Shown here one piece after another: positions 20,410-32,325 of a stretch of DNA of 64,000 nt. Under the pieces are notes generated by a model that saw only the letters and a program-made list of their open reading frames with translations, was not told where the DNA came from and did no database searches. The DNA lies in assembly GCA_033220425.1 (NCBI GenBank), contig CM065653.1, positions 1,550,001-1,614,000 on the forward strand, in the 5' to 3' direction. The DNA is from Lepraria neglecta. Its lineage: Eukaryota > Ascomycota > Lecanoromycetes > Lecanorales > Stereocaulaceae. A program made the position numbers and the translations under genes. Each line of letters starts with the position of its first letter. Within the stretch, counting starts at the first letter, position 1.

Positions 20410-22598
20410 GTTGGGACAGGGAGAAGCTGGTGGAGTATAGAAATAGGCGAGACCGGATACTATTCACGAATGTCAACAGAGCTCTCCTATTTCATGATGG
20501 CACCATACCTATTCAAGTTTTCAACAGTATAGGCGTCGGATATCTTGAAAATAGGATTTGATAATTTGAATGGTCAAGTCGTTGGTGTTTCCGGGAACTT
20601 GCATGTCTAAGGTTGTGGAAATTTACCTCAATCGGCCGGCCATGATTATTCTGCTGTAGACAAACATCCGGAGCATTACTACCGCATCATACCTATTTGA
20701 GTTTTGATCAGTATAGTTGTCGAATGTCTTAGAAATATTGACTACGAAGCTGTTATTAGGGCAACCTCCTGTCTCAGGCTGTAAAAGTGTACCTCAGCCG
20801 GGCAGCTATCGCTGACCTCCCGTGGACACACATCTGAAACATCGTCATCGCACCATACCTATTTGAAGTTCTTTATCTATGATTGTTGGATGTTTGTTGA
20901 TGGTGCCTGCTGGTTTATTCAAAATCATGATGCGCGCGCACTGCATAACAATATTAGAGATAGAACTATATGAGGTATCTGCCACTCGTAGCATCAAAGT
21001 GAGAGGAGACTTCATCAACCATGCAACCACTGTCATGTTAGTGCCCCCAAGCTACTAAGAGGTGGTTGAAGGGAGAAGTTATCGTATCAAAAGAATACAT
21101 GAAATCGACCATACGCAGTTACCAACAGCCCTTTTACTCAAACGCAACCATACTACTTCGAGTTTTATCATGTCTGAGTGTTGGATCTCTTGAGACTAAA
21201 CTCCAATTGGTCAAACGCTGATGTTCTGGATATAGCTCTGAGGCATCAGAGTCTGTGAACGTTTACTCCAGCCGGGCAGCTGTCATTGACACCTGTTTGA
21301 GGTTTCTTTACTTGGACTGTTGAACCTCTTCCGTGGACAGGGGGCTATCCTTGCATATTCTTATGAGACTGTACCTGTTTGAGTTTCTTGAGTTTGGTTG
21401 TTGAAGGTCTGTGATGATTCCTGCTCATTTGTTGAACATCATGATGAGCACCCGCGATGACAATGTTAGGGATAGAGCTATGCGACGTATCTGCGTCTAT
21501 CCCATGGATGGATGGTGGACCTTTGCGCTCATGGTGTTTTGACCCTCTTATCAACCTCACTACCCCATAGACTTGTCTGGAGGCGGAATGAAACTGTAGT
21601 GGGCGCTGTCATATCAGCATCCACAAATTCTTAAGAGGTGGCCTCAAACTATGTTCCCTCGTGAGTACTCATTCAGCATGGTAATTTTTCCTCCGCGGCC
21701 TATAGGGTTCTTTAGCCTCTTAGCTTGCTCTTTTAGATCAAAATCACGACATCAATGGCGTCGCATGTTTCGATCATGAAGGGTACAGCGTTTGAGTATT
21801 TCTAGTAGCTTCCGAGTATGGCCGTCCTGTTGTTGCATTTCCCCGGGGGGACTGGAGAGAAACAGACCACTTTGATCGACTTTACATGATTTCCTCGAAA
21901 ACTCGGATTTGCACGTGGTACTATTCATGCAATTGTTTGACTTCATGGTGATGCACTACACGAAATCCCGCACCTCCATTAGAACAATTCGTGTCGGACG
22001 AACGTAAAGCCACATTCCGAGACATATCGGTAGAAAAGGCGAATTTAAACACCATGTTGACGCCTTAGTACAGGGCCCAGACGGCAGGACGGCCCAATCC
22101 TAAGTCGAGGGACGGCTCGGGTGGTGCCTTACCGGAGATTTCGGGAAACCTAGTCCCACCCATGGCAGCCTTGGATGATGCGATTGGCTGGAGCGTGCCC
22201 GCATGAAGCTTTACTAATTCAATGACCTAGGTCCAGCCGCGCTGTCATGACCTTGTGTGGCTCTTGCAGCAGATAAGACACGAATCATTCTCCAGGCCCT
22301 CGGCCGGGTAGAGAGCGCCCTCTTCGTCAGTCATCCTACCGTCTGGTGGGGAAATGCAGGTTGCGAATACCTCCTGAGCTTGTCCCTAATTCTTCTACTT
22401 CGGGAAGGTGACTTGTAGCGTAGCTTTCTAGAACCCCATTACCCAGCGTGTGTAAGTAACCAGCAAGAAGTCTTCCTTTTTCTCCTCCTTACTTGTGCAT
22501 AAAACCTTAAAGACTTTTCACAAAAGCTCCTTCCCCCAAAATAAATCATCATCATCATACACATACCTACGTACAGGCCCCGAAGCACGATCACCACA
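20410..22598. repeat. Degenerate tandem array between secreted-protein paralogues 2 and 3
   Basis: From about 20500 to 21420 a motif close to CCATACCTATTTGAGTTTT recurs at about 20505, 20697, 20855, 21148, 21288 and 21368. Each copy is followed by a GTTG-A-GTCTT-like block, and several are preceded by CAGCCGGGCAGCT(A/G)TC. The unit is about 160-290 bp and copies are diverged. A larger duplication also shows: the segments at about 20890-21080 and 21405-21650 share TCATGATG, ACAATRTTAG, GATAGA and TAAGAGGTGG in the same order. No protein-coding capacity is seen. From 21700 to 22598 there is plain intergenic sequence. Confidence 0.55.
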
Positions 22599-23344
22599 AT
22601 GAAGTCCTACGTGACACCCATGGCTCTAGCCATCGCACTCCTCTCCAGCTTCACCACCGCAACCAAAAGCACCCCCTTCAATGCAACCGTTCGTCCCTAC
22701 CCAAGCATCAACCTCCAACATCCATGCTAAACGTCCTCCAGTTCGATACCATGCCCACCATCCCAGACGAAGGTCGCCTCTCCCCCGTAGGCATCTACAT
22801 GGGCGTCGACTACGTCGCTTCGTCGTCAACCAGCCCGGTCTTGCAAAAACTACCTTCCATGGCGTGATGCCCGAGTCCAGTCCGTCTCCTCGCACTAAAA
22901 CCCTCATGACTCCCATCAAATATCCGATTCCCGTCTCTAGAGCCTATTCACTAATTCTCCCACTCCACAGAACCAAACCAAGGCCTCATAAACGGCAACT
23001 TCGGCAACGTCACCGTCTCATACACCGGCTCGACCGCCAAATACCTCGCTCTCATAAGCTATTACTACGGCTGCTCGCTCCGGACCGAAGAAGCTGCTTC
23101 TTCCACTGCTATTGCGTGCAATATCACTGTGCAGGGGTTTAAAGCGGGAGATAGTACTACTATACCGGTCATGACGTAGAAGTTCGAGTTTATGCCGGCG
23201 GGAGCGATTGATTTGCAGAATCCGATGACTTTTGGGGATTTTAGGACGGGGTTTACGGGGTTGGAGAGTGCGGTGTTTAGTGTGGTGCCAGTGGATGTTA
23301 CGGCGGCTTTTATTGATACTGTTGTTGGGAATACGTCGTCATGA
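22599..23344 (+). pseudogene. Small secreted protein, tandem paralogue 3, broken
   Basis: The ATG at 22599 opens a signal peptide (MALAIALLSSFTTATKS), then STPFNAT, an intron, FDTMPTIPDEGRLSPVGIYM, VNQPGLAKTTFHGVMPE, VTVSYTGS, LALISYYYGC and CNITVQGFKAGDS, ending near MNP-like QNPMTFGDFRTGFTGLESA. A frame change lies between the YM and NQPG blocks. A TAG stands where the paralogues have Gln just before the FEFMPA block. The intron before the Cys-containing segment of the other copies is absent here. Two lesions make it a probable pseudogene, unless they are assembly errors. Confidence 0.55.
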
Positions 23345-24370
23345 GGTAGGAGGGGTAAGAGGTGGTGTTGCGCAGAGTGGCGTGGCGGATTTTTGTAAAT
23401 GTTAATTTGAGGGTTTTAGGCCTGTGCTGGATATTTTATCAATTGAGTTAGTGGCAAAGTGGTGTAGAGGCCAGCAGTCCACCATGCAGTATGAAAATTG
23501 ACGGGCTTACAAACAAAGTAATGCCATGGGGTCTTTTATATGTACGATTGATATAGGCTTTGACCCTACATCAAAAGAGAAGTCGTTGGTCGGAGGATGG
23601 TATTCCCACGGAAGATGCATTACTGACTGCTCGTAATCACGTAGTGAATAATTTCTTTGGACGGAGGCCTCACGTTCGATACACATATTGGCCATTGCTA
23701 GGGAAACATTTGCTTATTCTCGGCGCACGATAGGTGCCAGACACTTGCTCGTTCACCCCGCGCGCAATCCTCGATTTCTAGTCTATTACCCTCCGAACCT
23801 TGGGACAATATAGCCGCAATTGAGGGCGAATTTTGACATACGGGGCTTGGATACACATGCACATGTCTTTTCTCCAAACGTCTGAGGAGTGTCGAATAGC
23901 TATTTGTGCCTTTGGACACCCGAAGAATGGTAAGTATCTTACTCACTCAGCTCGCTGACTCATATTCTTTTTCACCTCTGCAGGTCATGCCTGCAAGGCC
24001 TCCCCTCTCCTCTCGTCTCAACATGGCAGGTTCGAGACAAGATACATGGAAGAGAAAAAAGCAGAGAGAGCAAAGGTCTCCTGCAATATTAGGTGCGAAT
24101 TGCCTCTTCCAGGCTAGCTCCGGGTAGTCCCTATCGCTGAGCCCGGCCTGATAAGAGAACCGCGGAAACACATATTTCAAAGACTCTGGACTTTCCCATG
24201 GTGCCATAATAGCAGGCTGTTGATTGGTCTTTCAGGAACTAGAAAGCTACAAGCTCAAGGCGGCTCTACACGATGTCTTCTATACGCCAAAACCTCCTTC
24301 GTCCTGAACCCTCCTTTACGCCTACCTCTCCAAGCACATCTATCACAAGGTGGGCTAAGCCATTTACATA
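23345..24370. other. Intergenic, no gene seen
   Basis: Short chance open frames only. The right part should be the promoter of the SDR gene. Confidence 0.4.
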
Positions 24371-25455
24371 ATGCCAGATCCAATTGACGACTCCTCACAT
24401 TTCTCCCCGTACCGTTCAGATGGCAAGCTGTACGGGTTTGTGTGTGTCGTGACGGGAACAACGCAGCCAATTGGCCAAGCTATCGTCAAGGAACTTGCTG
24501 GTGAGAAGCACCATGACCGTCACTCGAGCCATGATGGCTAACACAATCCCCCTAAAGCCCATGGAGCAGCCTGCGTCTACGCCTGCACTCGAACCACCAG
24601 CGAGGATACTTCCTCCTTAGCTTCCTCCCTCGCCGAAACCCACCCTAACACCAAAATCATACCCTACCCCCTAATGGCCGCAGACGAGCAATCGACCCTC
24701 TCCCTCGTCGACGATGTCCTCAACGCCTGGGGCCGCCTGGACGTCTGGGTCTGCTCTGCCGGGCTCCTTGGACCACCATCCATCGAAATGACCACGCCAT
24801 CCGATCTACAGAAATGCTTCGAAGCAAATAGTCTGGCGCCGTTCTTTGCGTTGAAATATGCTCCGGCTGCTATGGGGAAGTTGGCTAGTAAAGGTAATTA
24901 TCCCAATGCGGCGCCGAAGGATCAGAAGTATGGGAGTATTGTTGTTGTTAGTTCTGTTGCTAGTACGTATGGGGGGTGCTGGGGTCCGTGCTATACGATG
25001 AGTTCGCATGCTGCGTTGGGGGTTGTGCAAGCTGGTGTGGCCGTTTTGAAGGGTTCGGGCGTGAGGATTAATTGTATCTCTCCTGGGCAGATTGATGTGG
25101 GGATTGATTTGAAGGGGTTTGACATGAGGGGGATGAAATCGCAGTTACCGCCTGCGAGCTTGCAGTCTGCTGAGGTAAGCTGAGCCCGGATGCCTAGAAA
25201 CGAGACGAGGGCTGACACTGGCCGCCAGTCGCAGAAGGAGCACATCGGCCTCGAGCGTGCTGGGATGCCGACAGAGGTCGCTCGTGTCGCTGGGTTCCTG
25301 GCAAGTGGCTTCAGCAGCTACATCACAGGGTCGAACATGGTCGTTGACGGTGGTGCCTCGTAAGTCTTCTAATTCCCACGATTTTGCACCTAGCGCTTAA
25401 GTGCTAATGCAAACGTCCATGCAGCGTTATGATGCCATTGACCGTCCCAATATGA
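24371..25455 (+). CDS. Short-chain dehydrogenase/reductase lacking the catalytic Lys
   Basis: Four exons, starting at the ATG at 24371 and ending with the TGA at 25453-25455, give about 290 residues. The fold is a classical SDR: N-terminal VCVVTGTTQPIGQAIVKELA, the NAG-equivalent WVCSAGLLGP, the Ser-containing SIVVVSSVAS, the active-site Tyr segment, then NCISPGQIDV and a C-terminal ITGSNMVVDGGAS. The Tyr segment reads GPCYTMSSHAALG, so the YxxxK Lys is Ser. The cofactor Gly motif is also unusual (TGTTQPIG). Oxidoreductase activity by the normal mechanism is therefore doubtful. Codon use shifts from C-ending in the first half to G/T-ending in the second. The substrate is unknown. All introns fit and no stop interrupts it. 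Confidence 0.75.
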
Positions 25456-26578
25456 GAAGATACGGTTGTATTGTCAATATGTTGTCAATATCAAATTACA
25501 TCTAGCATCAGATACTACCTGATTTGTACATACAAATGTGCTACAAAAGCCATACGTGCCATGAGATTCAATTGACATGATTCGCGAATCAACAATGACG
25601 CCCTGCGCTCCATCCCTCCTCACCATTCAACCAATCCAAGCGCAACCAAACAGAACCATCTCGCGCTAACCATGATCATCGCAATCACCAGATTGAAAAC
25701 CGCCAAGAGACATATACCTTCAGTCTCCAGCCCGCAGAATGTGTCAAAATCAGACCCGCACTTTTCAAACCCCACTCTCCCATCCTCCCAACGTCCTCAA
25801 AAAAACTTTCGAGGATGGATTCCTAGAAAAGAAGCAAAACATCATCTTTATACTACAACGCCAAGACTGAAAGCGTCTTTTGACGGCGCTGTACTGCTTC
25901 AAAGTCAATTTTGACGTTTCCAATGCTCAACAGCTGAAGCGAAGAAACCTCGTAGTGGACTGGGATTTATGAGGCACTAACCTGTTTGAGGTTTCTGAAC
26001 TTTGGCTTTTGAACGTCGAGGGTGTTTCGCCAAGCTCCCTGGAAATGGAGTATCTAAGGTGGCGAAATTTTTGAAGCTATACAGAAATCTGCGACGTTCG
26101 AAGGTGAAGATGGGGAAACCTCGAATGGGTTTAGTGTTGCTGTATTTGTGTTTGTGGTTGTGGTCATGGCTATCGTGTATGAGGTATGAGGGTTTGTGGT
26201 GAGTCTTTGGTGGGAGGCGTTCATCATCAGTCTGTGATGATGGCCGGACTTGCCCTGATAGCGCCTGCGGTACAACCCTTGAGCGCTACCCGTCCTCGAA
26301 AGTGTTCAGCCATTGGTTTTTAACATAAATTTGTCTGAGTCCTACACTCGCCAGCTACCCATCTTTAGGCGTTTGACGGGTTCACAGGGAAAAGGGGGGA
26401 AGAGGAAGCCGTAGCCTCAATGATTCGATTTTTGAGTAGAGACCTCTGCCGGTGCCATTTCAGTCGCATGCATTTGTTCCCTAAGTCAGTCCGTATATCT
26501 CTTATCTCGCATAGAATCATTTCAAATACATCCCGCATAAATTTACTCTAACACCTCTCGCACAAACACGAGCCGCAC
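25456..26578. other. Intergenic, no gene seen
   Basis: Short open frames without recognisable features. One more copy of the CTGTTTGAGGTTTCTGAACT-type motif of the 20.5-21.4 kb array lies at about 25983. Confidence 0.4.
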
Positions 26579-28272
26579 TCAAGCCCCAGTCTTCGGCGCC
26601 CACTCATCAAAAAAAGCCCCCAAAACATCCTGAATCTCCCCCATCAACCTCTTCCTCCCCCTCACCACATCCCCGCACCGCTCATTCGATAAATCCCGCT
26701 CATACTTCTTCGCCAAATTATCACTCACAATATGCAAATACCCGTCCCCCCTTCCTCCGCCGCCTTCGCCATCTGGCCGATCTCTGGGTCTACGAGATCG
26801 TACTCCTTTTCTGCGGAGGCGAGCCATTCTTTTGTTTCGTCAAGCACGGAAGGCATTGAGTAGTGGATGCCGACGCGGGAGCTGGGGGCGTGGTGGAGGT
26901 AGGGGGTTAGTGGATTGGACCAGGTTACTGTGAGGGAGCGGGAGCTGATGAGGGATTGGCCGCCTGTTGCGAGGGTTTGATTGGGGATGTGCTCGGGGCG
27001 GAGGGTGCCGAGTTTGCCGAGGTAGAAGATGCATTTTGCGTGGTTTAGGCGTTGGAGTTCGCGGACCACTGGTGGGAGATTGAAGTCAGCGTCGCGTCTT
27101 TGAAAAGGACAGAGTGGAGGCTTGAAAATTGTAATGGTCGGATAAGGCAAAAGAATCAATTGGTTTCGAATCATGTCGAAAGACATCGCAGGACAACGCT
27201 GACTGGGGAGGATAACTTAGAACATTGTCTTACCATTTCCACCGATGTCACCCCAGTAACAAATCCGGCAACCTAGGAATGCGATGCGGTAGCCTCGCTT
27301 GCTGAGCATCTTCTTCCAGGAGAAGAGTTGGTTAATGTCATCGTCTTCCCACTCGCCTTCGGATGCCCAGCGATCAAGGCCATGCACATAGTCGAGAATG
27401 ACAATGTCGACTACACTCATCTTGGCAAGATTGGAGTGTATGAGAGGCGAAAAGTATGGCATAGAGGGTAAGGTGTATTGCACGACGTTCGGGTCTCGGC
27501 CTTGTAGAGACAGGTAGGTGGCGATTATAGCGGCGTAGTGCTGTACGTAGTCGTCGCCAGGGAAGACATTCAATTGGAGCGTGTTCGAGTCGAGGATTGA
27601 AGTCGTTGGACGCTGCCAGTTGAAAGGCTTGTCGGTCTTCTCGATGGGTGAGGGGACGTGGGCTACGGACGGGTCACGCTCGTGCAGACCTTTGACGATG
27701 ATGCGGGACCAGATCTCGTTGTGAATATCTGGGTGGATTTTCATGAGGAGGTAGTCCGTTAGGGAGGCGCCCATTGTGTGGGTGTCTACGGACGCGATGT
27801 TCGGTGCGCGGACCGATGCTATTGAGGACATGATGCTGGAAGGTTGAGCATGCTGGAGGTTGAAGGTGTCCTCGGAGGCGGCGGTGGGTGTCTGGAACAT
27901 GGCGGTTCTGCTGGAACGCCTTCTGCTAAATGGTTGACCATGATCGGAGGGATTGGTGAACTTGGACACGACGTGTGAGGTTTCGTCAATTGTACTAGAG
28001 CTTGAACGTAATTTGCTATGTGATTGAGGACGGTCACAGGGGTTTGTATCCTCAAGGGCGTGTGTGGGTGTGTGGGTAATGGTGTTTGTGCTTGATCGCC
28101 TTCTGCTATATGATGGACGATGATAGAGGGTGTTAGTGTCCACGGATACGATGGGTGGGGTTTGGATCACGGTGGTTGTGGTTGAAGACGTGATGCTTGA
28201 GGGTCGAGAATCCTCGAAGATGTCGGTGTCCATGGGCGCGATAGTTGGTTGCTGGATCATGGTGGCTGCCAT
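26579..28272 (-). pseudogene. Uncharacterised protein with five N-terminal 30-residue repeats; frameshifted near the 3' end
   Basis: Exon 1 (28272-27234) and exon 2 (27068 onward) join in frame. Residues 1 to about 160 are five imperfect 30-residue repeats, each with a TP..(S/A)xxDTN-like start and a SRRRSS or SITSS-like end. The globular part follows, with MGASLTDYLLMKIHPDIHNE, FPGDDYVQHYAAIIATYLSL, VVDIVILDYVHGLD, YRIAFLGCRICYWGDIGGN and IFYLGKLGTLRPEHIPNQTL. The last block faintly recalls phosphorylase-type Gly motifs, but I would not assign a function. At the run of six C at 26746-26751 the frame ends early. The next frame continues with coding-like YLHIVSDNLAKKYERDLSNE to 26579. This is one homopolymer frameshift, real or a sequencing error; if an error, the gene is intact. 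Confidence 0.55.
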
Positions 28273-28413
28273 AATGCTTGAGGATTGAGAATGAATGCTT
28301 CAGGCTGATCAGTTTTAAGGCGAATTCCTGGTTTGAAAGAAGTAGATGTCTCTGGAGAAGATCAATAGTCCTGAAGAGTGCCATTTATATCAGAGTTGTT
28401 ATCGCCTGTGCCA

Positions 28414-28920
28414 CTACGGCCGATTCCAACGAAGGAGAGTAGATCTCAGATGCTGATATTTGTTCACTTTCCGGATTTTGTCAACACCCTCGTCATAGAT
28501 CTCGCTTTCCCCGCGGCAGGCCCTCTTCTGGTAGTACTCGTCAACCATCGCTTGGCATAGAACCACAAGGCTGGACCCTATCAGACGGGTGAATTCCATA
28601 TCTCTGATCTGAACTTGTAGAACGGAAGAGATGAGACTCCCTCCCCAATCCCCAAGTCACGAATCAGGCGCCTCATCAGTTGAAGGCAAAATGCTCCTCG
28701 CCAGTATCGCCACTGTATGTGAATCTCAAACGGAAAATGCGCTATCGAAATTAACGTGTGCATTCATGCTTACTTCCATAGCCAAAATTGCCGGTACGCT
28801 AGCTTCAGGCATATGAACAGAAGCGGGATCGGAGAGCCGAATGGGCACAACAGGGTCATGGATAACGCAAAGACCATGGAGATAATTTCTATGAGTCGGA
28901 AGAAGTATTTGAAACAGGTT
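28414..28920 (-). pseudogene. Decayed ORF of unknown family
   Basis: One minus-strand frame stays open from 28920 to the TAG at 28414-28416 except for two TGA codons (28726-28728 and 28657-28659). It reads like a soluble protein: VIHDPVVPIRLSDPASVHMP, AILAMEVSMNAHVNFDSAF, AILARSILPSTDEAPDS, then MEFTRLIGSSLVVLCQAMVD and EYYQKRACRGESEIYDEGVD. Both stops could be CGA (Arg) codons changed C to T. A third TGA precedes the stretch. The family is not recognised. An alternative reading with small introns exists but is less convincing. Confidence 0.4.
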
Positions 28921-29593
28921 TCAAAACTTTACAGATGGACCATGATGGACTCACCAATTGCAACGCCAGAGGACCAGAGGCCTAGGAGCTCGGAGAATGC
29001 TCCGCAACGTACATTGGCCGATAGCAATTACGTTGAAGGCCACCAGCTTACCACGGCACTAGAAAATCCCCTTCCACGGGTTGTCGCGTCTGAGAGAACG
29101 CCATCAGCATCGGTAGCCTTCTCTTACGCACTTAGGGTGTGCGGAAATCGTGCTTTGCATATGTATATTAGGTAGATATCTGTGTCACAAAGTGAGTCAT
29201 TTATAGTTCCGGGGCAGCGGCGTGGGGATCATCGTTGCCTTCAAGGTCACATCGTCATCAATGCTGCATCTCACTCCAAGATGGCAATGTGGCATCCATG
29301 GCTATCTCATTCGAGGGTGTTTGTGCTTCCTCTAGGGAGGATTTGCATCGCCTCTTGAGAGGCGGGAGCTTAATGACATTGATGTCGTGCCACACGCTGG
29401 CGTTGACCAAAATTGAAACAGCAATTAGCTACGCTTAACAGCAACACGTTATCTTTAGCTTAGAGAAGTGACTAGGATCGACATGATACTACTGCAGTAC
29501 TCGCTCTGACTTCCACCATCTCATTTGGGAGTCTCTGTACCTAGCCCTACTTTCCTTGCTCACATTCTACCTATTGTTGTAGCATCTTCCACC
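28921..29593. other. Intergenic, no gene seen
   Basis: The left part may belong to the relic just before it. The right part should hold the promoter of the gene at 29594. Confidence 0.35.
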
Positions 29594-31441
29594 ATGGCTA
29601 CCATAATCATAAAGCTAGTCAGGTCTGGCATCGGCCTGGCCGCGGAGGCCAGAGCAGCGAAGAAGGCCTCGAAGAACTCAGCCAAGACCACCATAACCAG
29701 GGTAACAACAAGTGACGCCTTAGCGAATGCTCCAACCAATGGAGATCTTGTTCAGCTACCTGAAAACCAGGCGAATGAGCTAATAGCCAAGGGCCAAGCC
29801 GTGCCGATTGACCAAAATGAGTACGCCCAAGACACCAAGAAACCTCCTCCAAGATATACCAGCGAAGAAGAAAATGATGAGGCTGACTGGGCTCTGGATG
29901 ATGCCGCCGAAGAGCAAGTTGGCGGCAGTACTCCCAGCGCCGACGATGAGCGCACCTTAGGAAAAGTACCAACAGGAGAAAAGGAGCGCCAACACTATGT
30001 CGACAAGATTTGTAAATAGATTCATCGATCAGCACCCTTCCGGCCTGCACCCAAGGCGGGTCAATTACCATGTCCGGTCATTCTGCCTCAACGGAGGCCC
30101 AAGGACAAGACTCGTGGATTCGTACGCGCGTACGCGCCTGTACTTGCCGAATGTGGTATCGATCAAGCAACGTTCCTACAGTTTATTAAAACAATCGACA
30201 AAGCAAGCGAGGTGAGTGCCAGCCGAAATTCGTGACCAAGCTTGATAGATCGAATCTAACCAGTATACTGGTACCAGGCTTCCCCGGTGATTAGTTATAT
30301 CCAGCTGGGAGCGATGATAGCTGGCTTTGTTCCTAGTCCCGCTGCTATGATCACCTCGGCCGTGGTAGGCGTGGTAGCTCAAATTGCTAAGAACGTACAG
30401 TCGAACAAAAGGTGGCCTCCTTGAAACATTGACTCCGCCTCGTATCTAATCTAGTACGATGGGTAGGGATAATTCTTTCATAGATCAAATGAACGAGAAG
30501 TATTTCATGCCACGAGGCCTAATTTGCTTGATCATGAAATACTCCCCAGGAGAACGGGCTTCACAGGAGACCGTGGACATGTCCCAAACCATAACAAAGT
30601 CTCTTACTTCAAGTGAGTTCGCAATGAAAAGGCAGTTCAACAGCATGAAAAGCTCAAGCGGTAAAACGCACGGCGAGCTAGAGATGCTAGAAGCAGCACC
30701 GCTGATCTTCCCCAATCTCGATGCCTTAGCAGCAGCGGAAGGCAGCGACAGCAAAAAGAAAAGCGGACTCAAGAAGACGGGGGTGTTTCTAGGAGACTAC
30801 TTTGACCGCCGTGCTCAGGCTAGCTATGTAAGTCTTCGTTATATGGCACCCAACAACGAGCTCCGACTCAATTACAACAGATTGGCGAGAACCCCGACAC
30901 CAAACTCGCAGCCGCAAACCCAGTGCAACCGAAATTTGCCTCGGCGTACGGTGACCCTACTTCCTCAACGTACAGCGGCTCGATCGTCTCATTCCTTACA
31001 GGCGGCAAAATCGACGCTGCGAATCGGGAAGGACGCATCAAAGGAGGCTTCGGGAAGGGGCCGCTGGGTTTGATAGGAGAGGGATTAGCTGTCGTTGATC
31101 ATATACGAGGTAAAAAGGCGGGGGATTCTAATAGAACCCAGGGAGAAGAGATGGGGAGAGGAATGGGAGGACTCGGAGGAGGACTAGGCAGGGGAAGGGG
31201 TGGAGGACTGGAATGGGACGGGGAGGGCCAGGTATGAGTCAACAGCAGAACCAGGGTCTACCGGGCCTTGTGAAGAGAGTGCTCAAGAAGGTCAGTGCGT
31301 CATATGATTCACCTTCCAACACGTTATCCATAAATTTCGCTAACGTGGCTGCTACTGACAGGATGTGCTGTACCTCATGATCGCTAACATGCCAATAGAG
31401 GAGGAAATATATGTAGCGCGGGCTGCAATGGCGGCTCGTTA
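29594..31441 (+). pseudogene. Pezizomycotina-type uncharacterised multi-exon gene, broken
   Basis: This matches a common, unnamed ascomycete family. The N-terminus ATIIIKLVRSGIGLAAEA is followed by a charged linker, then AGQLPCPVILPQRRPKDKTR, GFVRAYAPVLAECGIDQATF and, after an intron, YIQLGAMIAGFVPSPAAMIT. Another intron leads to NSFIDQMNEKYFMPRGLICL and MSQTI. Then come a Ser/Lys-rich region, NPDTKLAAANPVQPKFASAY, a Gly-rich tail and the C-terminal DVLYLMIANMPIEEE. The Ala/Gly/Val-rich middle helix may insert in a membrane. Two lesions are visible: an in-frame TAG at 30017-30019 between the linker and AGQLPCP, and a frame change in the Gly-rich tail. All introns otherwise fit. Function is unknown. 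Confidence 0.6.
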
Positions 31442-32325
31442 AATATGGACTGATGTAAATGCTACGTGTGTGATTCATACAGCATTTTGAAGTATCAGCG
31501 ATATTTATACATGAATGCTAACTTTAGAGGTATTATGATTTTGCTCCTTTGAATCTTGGATCGAAACCCTACGATGTACGATCGAAGCTGACAACAATAT
31601 TTTAACTTCGTTGGTTAGGAGAAACGCAATCTTGGTGAACGTCTATTGGCTGAGTGGTGGTAGCTGGAACTGAAACGATGCAATTACAAGGCTGGGCGCC
31701 TGAAGAGCCCGCTGGGTCTCACTGCCGTCCGCTTGCCTACTTGATACGCCAAAAGCTTGCGGACCATCTCAATGACAATCCTAGTATTAACGCCTTTTAC
31801 CATTGTGCTATTGACTTGAATGCTGAAATTGTTTCTTTCTTTGAAAGTTGAAAGAATGATTCGAAACGGGGAATCAATATCGACCCAGCGCTAATGGTAA
31901 AGCTCAGCCCCTCCCGTGGCGGGATCCTTGCATATGCATGCTGCTTACCATGGCCCCACCACCCCGCCCCGCCCACTACCATGAACACCAACTTCCGCCA
32001 TATATTCCAGGCAGCAGTAGTTCTAATTAGCTCGTGCTGACTGCTTGTTGTGGTTAGGCGATACTGGATTGGTTATGCAGGTACTTCTTAGCTGTATCTC
32101 GCGATCCTGTAGAACCACAGTATTGGTGTGAACCTAACGCATACCCCACTCTTTCCCGATCCTCTCTCGAATTGAAAGCTGGTCTCTCAATCATGTGATT
32201 CCACCGACCTACTACTACCTTTTATACATGATCTACCAATTTCCAATCGGCGGATCCTCGACGCTAAAGCCACAACGAGAACGAACACTTTCCTAGGCGA
32301 CTAAACAGACTAATTTCAATACTTC
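31442..32325. other. Intergenic, no gene seen
   Basis: Short open frames only, none with a recognisable domain. Confidence 0.4.

Noticed and set aside
20490-21660. A CRISPR array
   Set aside because: Units are long, uneven and diverged, and the genome is eukaryotic.
28756-29175. A 139-residue plus-strand ORF
   Set aside because: It lies opposite the protein-like minus-strand frame and has no family features itself.
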